Shown here piece by piece: positions 57,801-64,000 of a stretch of 64,000 nucleotides of DNA. This DNA is from Amyelois transitella (taxonomy: Eukaryota; Arthropoda; Insecta; Lepidoptera; Pyralidae): contig NC_083508.1 in the NCBI RefSeq assembly GCF_032362555.1, positions 2,385,001-2,449,000 on the forward strand, in the 5' to 3' direction. The translations under genes were made by a program, and so were the position numbers. Every line of letters begins with the position of its first letter. Positions within the stretch are counted from its first letter, which is position 1. The notes under the pieces are model-generated. The model did no database searches, had not been told where the DNA came from, and saw nothing but the letters and a program-made list of their open reading frames with translations.

Positions 57801-59760
57801 AAGACCTAATAAATTGAAAATATTTTTGAACCATTTTTCCAGGAGTTTTGCATCATCAGATTTTATTTTAATGGTATCGACTCGTATGGAGGAACCGTTA
57901 ATCAAGTTAATGCTAATAAACTTTATTACGGCGATGGGCTAGCAACATGCGCTTTTCTCCGAATCCTTTACACTTTACTTAGCCATCCAGCCGAATGCGA
58001 CCTTTGACTTTCGTGACTACTAGCTCTATCTATCCGGTAAGGGATGTAGATGTGACATATATGTTTTTCACTACATACATACATACATACATATAATCAC
58101 GTATATACTGACGTGAGTGTAGGAATATAGATCCCTTGCGGGGTAGACAGAACCAACAGTCTGTAAAAGACTGATAGGCCACGCTTAGCTGTTTAGCTTG
58201 ATGATAGTATTGAGATTCATATAGTGACCCATCGCCTATAAGATGACACCCAAGTTTATAAGCCTATCCCTTAGTCACCTTTTACGACATCCACGGGGAA
58301 GAGATTGAGTGGTCCTATCCTTTTTTTTCTAGCTGCAGACACCACACTGCACTACTTTATCATTCAATATCTAAACTTCAGACCATCAACATAGCTGATA
58401 ACATCATTTACACCCAAAAACATATCACCACCTTATCATCAATCAATTCCACACTCACCATTCATGATGATTATCAACGAATGCTGACATCGGCGACACG
58501 TGCACCGTGTACGTATCGTTCGCGCTGTACTCGAACAGGCCATAGTACGGGTTGAACAGTTCCCTGGACAAGAGGAAGAAGAACTCCCGACTAGGCCCGC
58601 CGTAGTCCAGCCCCTCCTCGCCGTCCCACAGCACGCAGAGCTTGCCCTTCTGAAGCTCCTTCTTGCCACACGACATGATGCGTCTGAAAGCGTCTTCGAG
58701 AAGATGCTCGCGTCTGATGTGGAGCCTGGAATCAGGTTAGATTTAATTATTTCACAATTCAAGGAGAGTGCAAAGGGAAAGGTCGGAGTGGGAAGACCTA
58801 GACGAACGTATCTTGATCAAATTAAGGACGTCCTGGTAAAGGGTCAGGTCAAAAGTAAGTAGCGAAACCGCCGAGCTTGCATGAAGAGAGTTATGAATGT
58901 GGATGAAGCGAAGGAAATATGCAGAGATAGTGGCAAGTGGAAAGAGGTAGTCTCTGCCTACCCTTCCGGGAAAGAGGCGTGATTTTATGTATGTATGTAT
59001 GTATTTCACAGTTCACAGCGATCGATAACATGACCAGACCAACAATAACACGTATTACTAATTGAATTAAGCTGATCTTTGTTAAAAACGTAAAATATTT
59101 TTTAATATTGGCATGGTAATAAGTTATGTAATAACTTAAGAAAGTCCTTTAAGTAGAGACTAAATAGATTAATCGACTTGGTATTACATGGATCTCACAA
59201 CTTTCTACGGTAGAAAGACTGGGCTGCTACGGTTGGAAGACTTGGTTTTTTTACAGGATGTTTTTGATGGCATTCTGGTTTACTATAACACAGACCAACT
59301 GAAAGAACCAACAATTCTAGGATTGGTTCCAGTTTTTAAACACCATTTTTAATAAACACAAGTTCTCTGTCGTTCCTAATGCTTGACTGGTAGATAATGC
59401 TTCTAGCATTAAGTTCGCTTATTGTAGTCCACAGTATCATTTGGAACGGTGAATTTTTTTCATTAAATAATGACTTATACTCTTGGCGGTAGAGTTCACT
59501 GGAGCGCCCTCTAACCTCATTTATTCTGTCAATGCTACTATTATAAGGAAACTTACTTTAATTTTCCAGGGCCTTGGCCATATCCTTTGCTCTCTAGCTT
59601 CCTATAGAACGCTCGCAGCTTAGCCTCGAAGTCCCTCCGCTGGGGCGCAGGCGCGCGGGTGCTGCGGGCGGCGGCCGGCGACGCGGCGGGCGAAGCACCC
59701 AGGCTGGACGCCGAGCACCCGCCCGCCGGCACGTAACTCATTATCTCCTGCTCGAAGAGG
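51890..59760 (-). CDS. Hecw: Hecw HECT-type E3 ubiquitin ligase, C-terminal exons (partial)
   Basis: Six exons with GT-AG borders and matching phases give the last 424 residues: 59557-59760, 58459-58725, 55910-56075, 54642-54854, 52542-52708 and 51890-52148. The first starts [14 protein letters not shown] and ends [17 protein letters not shown], the usual lead-in to the HECW HECT domain. The N-lobe has [20 protein letters not shown] and [17 protein letters not shown]. The C-lobe ends with [17 protein letters not shown], whose Cys is the thioester-forming catalytic residue, and then [13 protein letters not shown] ligases pass ubiquitin from an E2 to substrates; the fly orthologue acts in ovary and neurons. 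The C2, WW and helical-box parts must lie beyond 64,000, as no matching exon was found in 59.8-64.0 kb. The exon at 55.9 kb is very GC-rich. Transposons press against two splice sites, but the reading frame is intact. Confidence 0.96.
54090..54175 (-). mobile_element. Decayed LINE 3' fragment
   Basis: TTTCCCGGAGAAGGACAGAG, ACTTGCCACGATGCCTG and ATACTTCTTTCACTTC match the 3' end of the LINE at 3.7 kb with gaps. Confidence 0.6.
54354..54617 (+). mobile_element. Near-intact SINE-like element with 11-bp target-site duplication
   Basis: The element starts GCCGTTTTGCCGTGTGGTTC, ends GCAAGGGATATAGACGTGAC plus an (ATGT)n tail, and is flanked by perfect copies of TATATCTTCAT (54343-54353 and 54618-54628). 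It is antisense to Hecw and its right duplication ends 11 bases before the donor GT (54640-54641) of the 54642-54854 exon. Confidence 0.9.
54965..55125 (+). mobile_element. Decayed Helitron-like fragment in Hecw intron
   Basis: GCATATTATAAATAAAGAGA, TTTGTAACGAATTAACTCGA, AAAACTACTTAATTGATTTT and CTACGGGTGTAAAGCCCCGC follow the layout of lepidopteran non-autonomous Helitrons. Confidence 0.4.
55148..55370 (-). mobile_element. Decayed LINE 3' fragment with internal foreign segment
   Basis: Two LINE blocks (about 55148-55185 and 55285-55370; the second encodes [19 protein letters not shown] on the minus strand) are split by roughly 100 bases of unrelated sequence. Confidence 0.6.
55515..55585 (+). 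repeat. Dispersed repeat with CCTGGCCTGGCGG block
   Basis: Third copy of the family also found at 45681-45750 and 47989-48062: CAGGCACAACACCTGGCCTG, then TGTGGCGGTCGAGCCCGAAT. Confidence 0.6.
57918..58060 (+). mobile_element. SINE-like 3' part, diverged
   Basis: GGCGATGGGCTAGCAACATG, CCAGCCGAATGCGACC and GGTAAGGGATGTAGATGTGA are the 3' half of the SINE-like family in plus orientation. An inverted copy follows directly. Confidence 0.65.
58073..58352 (-). mobile_element. SINE-like element, inverted next to a plus copy
   Basis: It starts with (ACAT)n on the left, then CCCTTGCGGGGTAGACAG, AAGACTGATAGGCCACGC, TTAGCTGTTTAGCTTGATGA, AAGCCTATCCCTTAGTCACC and a decayed 5' end. Together with the copy at 57918-58060 it makes an inverted pair joined at their tails, inside the Hecw intron. 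Confidence 0.8.
58762..59002 (+). mobile_element. LINE 3' fragment with 13-bp target-site duplication
   Basis: This plus-strand copy of the LINE 3' end (AGTGGGAAGACCTAGACGAA and onward to AAAGAGGCGTGATTTTATGT, then an ATGT tail) is flanked by ATTTCACAATTCA (58749-58761) and ATTTCACAGTTCA (59003-59015). It is antisense to Hecw and lies 22 bases from the exon acceptor at 58726-58727. Confidence 0.93.
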
Positions 59761-62700
59761 CTGTGGACAAGAGAGAATTTTGATAATTGAGTTGAAGGAA
59801 TCAGAATTATCATCAGGTAGATTCTGTTTTATGGTGTCAGAATATACTTCAGAGATGGACACGTAAAAAAAAGGTAGCCATCCGTCTTTTACGTGTATTA
59901 TAATGAAGTTAAATAAATTAGAACCGTGTGGTTTCCGATTTTTAAGAATAAGACTGGAGTAAATCTCTTTTCCCATAGATGTCACAACGACGACCTCAGA
60001 CGACTAAGGGAATTAACTATTGTTCCAATATGAGGGAGGTTCATCTTGCAAAGCTTGCGGAGGTCAGACGAGTAAAAACATGACTAACTCAACTGAAATT
60101 TTCCCGTTGCATTGTACTATTTAAAAATACCACAGGTATTAAACGCGCACTTACCGTACCTGCATTTTATCTCTTGTAAGTACATTAACAAGTTTAAAAA
60201 ACGAATTCAGTGATATTGAACTACAACGGATTATAGTCATTAAATTTGTGATAGATACTCGTAGGCACTTTCTACAACAAGGAGATTACAAATTCTGACT
60301 AATTAACAATTTATTTAAAACAAAGAGCATATGCTCAGACGTCAAGGGAAACCAAGCTCCAAACACCAAGTACAAGATCACAACTGATAAGATTGAAATA
60401 GTAATTGTAGAAAGTTATGCGAAAAATATAATGATTCGCGAATTCATATCACAACCAGATGTGATTGTTGTAATTAAAACAGTCACTGCGTGTGAAAGTA
60501 CATAAGCTTTGGTATTTAGTAGAGCGAGAACTATTAAATATTATAATAATCGTGTTGTTCCCAAGATCATCATCAGTGAGAAGCCCCTAATTGCCGACGC
60601 CTCATCAATCCCGAACATAATCTTTAGTGACGCTAATGGGAGCTGTAGCACACGACCCAAACATTTCTGCATTACAAACAATTACCTCCGACCGTTAGTT
60701 AGCTGGTGTTATGTAAGTCACTTTCCTATTTCCAGTAAAATGGACGGCCAAAACGGCCGCGAGGTGCAATGAACCGAAGATTATCCAAAAAGAGGAGCAC
60801 AAGGCCGGGCAGCATTAGACAGAGACAAAACGTGGGCTCTAGGCTAGTAATACCCGTAATCGATTTAGGCGAGCGTCGAGATTTAAAGCCGACCCCGCCC
60901 AGCGCGTGATCGAGATTCGGTAATTAGTATAATAATTTCATTTGGACCGGTGGATTATAGGTGAGGGCAGCGCGCGCGCCGATCGCCAGGATAAATTTCG
61001 ATCTCGTAATATGTGCCCGGAATCCAAACTAGCATTTACGTGTATAATTTTATCCATTGTTATCCAGGTGTGATCGTGTCGTCGATGGCAGACATAACAA
61101 TACGCGTGAATTTGGGCCCAATATGCTGTATAAACAATGGGTTCGCAGAAACGTGCCGGGTGAGACCATATTCCAAACCCAAATATAAGGGATCCCTTAT
61201 AAAGACAAGCCTTGGAATGAAATATATTGCGAGACGCGAGCCTAATAGCAATCACACAATAATGACAGTTATAATTGTACGCGACGTATTGTAAAAACGT
61301 ACGACGACAATCGATTTGTAGAGATTTGAATGACAAAGGCCGGTGATCGAGGAAATGATCTCGGAGGCTGCGCATGCGCCACACCACTCGCCGGCATCGC
61401 AGTGGGAATGACCTAAAATTATGGCACTATCCACATTCGACCAGATCGCGTATCTCTGATGTACAGACAGAAAAACAAATAAGTACTTATGAAGTATACT
61501 TTATTTTATCCAATATCCCAATAGGAAATATGATAATGAAATTCAATGAACAGCTGATGAAACCAAGTATTTACAGAATGCGCAAACACAAACCGTTGTC
61601 GTTCGACCCCATGTTGCCGAAGGAACTACCCCAACTACCGTTATTTTAGAGGTAAGAGCGAAAGTACATGTCAATATTGATTCAAACCCCATGCAAATAC
61701 ATAAAAATGAATAATCATCTCTCTTTGGACAGCCTTATCAAATTTCATTTGAGGTTCTGTGCCCAGCTCTTCCCCTAGTTACATTATGTTCTTAAAATAT
61801 TCTTATCTTAATTTATCCTTTCTTTAAATGCCATTGTCAACGGCAGTCACCCAAAGAATAGTTATTCAAGACGGCTGATTACGATAAAAAAATAATTATA
61901 TCTTAAATATTACGTTTGTCAAATTCCACAAGAATAGAATGTCTGTCCACGATACTGCTATCGTAAGAGCCTTGCTCATAGTCATTATATAGGCATCCGC
62001 CACATCCCACACATATATCATTGGAGGGCCAGCAATCCCCGAAACTTAATGACTATAGGAGGCATTCGCCGTCGGCGCACGCGCACCCCGGCCGCCGCCG
62101 GCCAATGCCGGTCACGTACCTGTGCCCGTGCGCCAGAGCACACAGGTGTGCGAGGTGTGGCAGCCTCCGGCCTCGAGGATCCATGATCAGATAACGATAT
62201 GACGTCTTGATCCTCCTCAGGATGAATTGAAAATGACGCGGCAACAGTTTCAATCAGCTTTTGTATATCAAAGATGCTAAGAAATACGAGCTTATGAAAA
62301 GTCCTATATCTGAGAACTGTAGTACTTTCACTACAGATAATTTGTTGGTTCTCATCGAACATCACATCGTGAGGGCTTAAAAATACATTTATTCATTGTA
62401 GATAAAATTTTAATATGTTAGGAGAATCTTTAAGTGGTTAAAGATATATGCAAATTAAATATTTTGGAAAGGCATTCTGTCTCGTTGGCTATCACGAGAG
62501 CCAACCGTTGCCTAATCATCAGTAATGAGCTAGAAGCCTCGGGCAGCGCAGGCAGCCTCCTACAGGTGGAGGTAGAAAGCCGGTAATATGGTCAGCCCTC
62601 CAGCACCTGTTGGGTATAATTACGTAAGTCATGCTGAGCGACTAACATCTCGTCAAGGAGCAGATATAAATCAACACAGGAACGATAAAGAATACTAAGA

Positions 62701-64000
62701 TTTTTTTGTCGATATTTGAGCTCCAGCTCGAAGCAACGTAAACAATAAATAGAAATCAATATTATAAAATTATAACCAGAAAAACTTTGGACACAATATT
62801 GAGAGGACTTGAAAAGCATCAAATTACTTCCGAGAAAAAAACCCTAATATTGACACGTATAGCCGAATGCAACGGATCCAATTGTTCCAATACAATAGAG
62901 CGTTTTAAATTTTAAAATAAACTATCAAATGATTTATTTTCAGAAGGCAAAAGTAAATGAGAGAGCCGGCATTGACGCGGCCTCATTGGAAATAGAAGCA
63001 GATACGTGTCTTATATCGTAACAAATTACTTCCTATGATGAATGTTCTCCGGAATATTAACAATGAAACGAAAACATTGTTTATGTTGCTTACCATAAAC
63101 AATTTCAAAAGCAGTGGGCGTGGTCAGATCGGTTTGTTTATGTTGTTTGACTAACCGGGTCGAACTAGATGCTGCATACTGGCCTCCAAGGTATGTTTAA
63201 GATACGGATACATAAATCATTACAAAAAAAACTATTAAAATCATGAAACCATAATGGAGGACGACTTATGTTAAGTTCAGCAATATCGATATTTTTGTGT
63301 TGAAATGAGCTCTCATACTACCAGTTTCTAACCGAGTCTTCAAGGCTGTCGTAAAATTACAACTTTTATTGTATAGACCGTATGGACGACTGTTAAAGTT
63401 AAAAGGTAAATTTTATTGTTTCCTTATGATAGCATAATGTTAAACTAAGTCAAATGAAAAATATTAACAACAATGACATATAAATAGTTTGCTTCCTATT
63501 AAAACAGTTGGTTTCCTGAAACTCAGAATTGCATGGCTAAGGATCATTAAATCTATGTTAATTCTATTCTAGCAATGTGCAAAATTACTCGCTGCAATCG
63601 CATATTTCATTTCTGGGTTTTAAACGTAGTTTAAAATTTATCAAATTTAAAAACCACATCGCAAAAAGTAATCTTAGGTCTCGTTTGACTGATGATCCTT
63701 TTTTTCGCCCATAAATTGAGTTTCTGAGAAGTTTATAAATTGAAAAATCTCCGGGATAATGTGTTAAAATAGCAGGGCAACGCAACAAAATTAAATTTGC
63801 GTTAAATTAAGATGTTTCGGCACAGGCTGATCTGGCGCATATAGAAAATAATAAAATATTCTGCGCCCTTCCAATGCATCTTTTGTTACCTGTATAAATT
63901 TCAAATTCTGTAGTGTTAATACGTGTTGAAAAAAAATGTGTACTTTAATTTAAAAGTAACATGTTCATAAAAATAACCGGATCACATGCCATAAACAATG
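59761..64000. other. Probable Hecw intron, non-coding
   Basis: The next upstream Hecw exon (helical box) is not recognisable here. Relics include a SINE-like 5' piece (59926-60010) and an inverted dispersed repeat sharing the CTGACCTC core with 6650-6700 (about 60021-60080). GC-richer patches at 60840-61000 and 62050-62180 are unexplained. The short open frames on both strands are not gene-like. Confidence 0.5.

Noticed and set aside
58752-59009. Minus-strand 85-codon frame in the Hecw intron
   Set aside because: It is the antisense of the LINE fragment.
62018-62365. Minus-strand open frame with a donor-like CAG|GTACGT and Ser/Pro-rich peptide, as an upstream Hecw exon
   Set aside because: Its phase 0 end does not match the phase of the exon at 59557-59760, and the expected helical-box exon is not found between them. 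The peptide has no recognisable HECW motif.

Overview
The window is a piece of a eukaryotic nuclear genome, almost certainly from a moth or butterfly (Lepidoptera). The evidence is intron-containing genes with GT-AG splice sites, AT-rich non-coding DNA, Helitrons ending in the CGCGGGCACAGCTAGT-type 3' end, tRNA-like SINEs, a non-LTR retrotransposon with an (ATGT)n tail, and the class of the glutathione S-transferases. There is no sign of a prokaryotic or viral replicon, and no CRISPR array, rRNA gene or convincing intact tRNA gene.

Layout. Positions 1 to about 32,500 form a gene desert made of unique AT-rich sequence, decayed transposons and two GC-rich islands (24.2-25.1 kb and 27.1-28.7 kb). 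Its right edge is the first coding exon of a probable Drak/STK17-type kinase (minus strand, 32,498-32,643), so most of the desert is probably one very long intron. Then come two complete tandem epsilon-like glutathione S-transferase genes (minus, 33.9-36.6 kb and 37.8-40.4 kb) with identical five-exon structures. They are followed by the RNA polymerase III subunit CRCP/RPC9 (minus, 42.4-45.2 kb), an intronless glutamine synthetase (plus, 46.1-47.3 kb), an intronless vig/SERBP1-type RNA-binding protein (plus, 48.5-49.7 kb), and the last six coding exons of the HECT ubiquitin ligase Hecw (minus, 51.9-59.8 kb). The rest of Hecw lies beyond the right end. CRCP and glutamine synthetase are head to head; vig and Hecw are tail to tail.

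The genes do not form a pathway. The two GSTs are a detoxification cluster made by local duplication; the others are housekeeping or signalling genes. What stands out is how transposons sit at the splice sites. A LINE fragment landed on the exon 2 acceptor of the first GST and its target-site duplication copied the acceptor. Another LINE lies about 20 bases from a Hecw acceptor, and a SINE lies 12 bases from a Hecw donor, each with a visible target-site duplication. A 155-base tandem duplication in the second GST makes a decoy acceptor. Several fold-back hairpins and MITE-like elements lie in introns and intergenic DNA. I found no candidate for a wholly new multi-gene system; the window looks like an ordinary gene neighbourhood with informative transposon scars.
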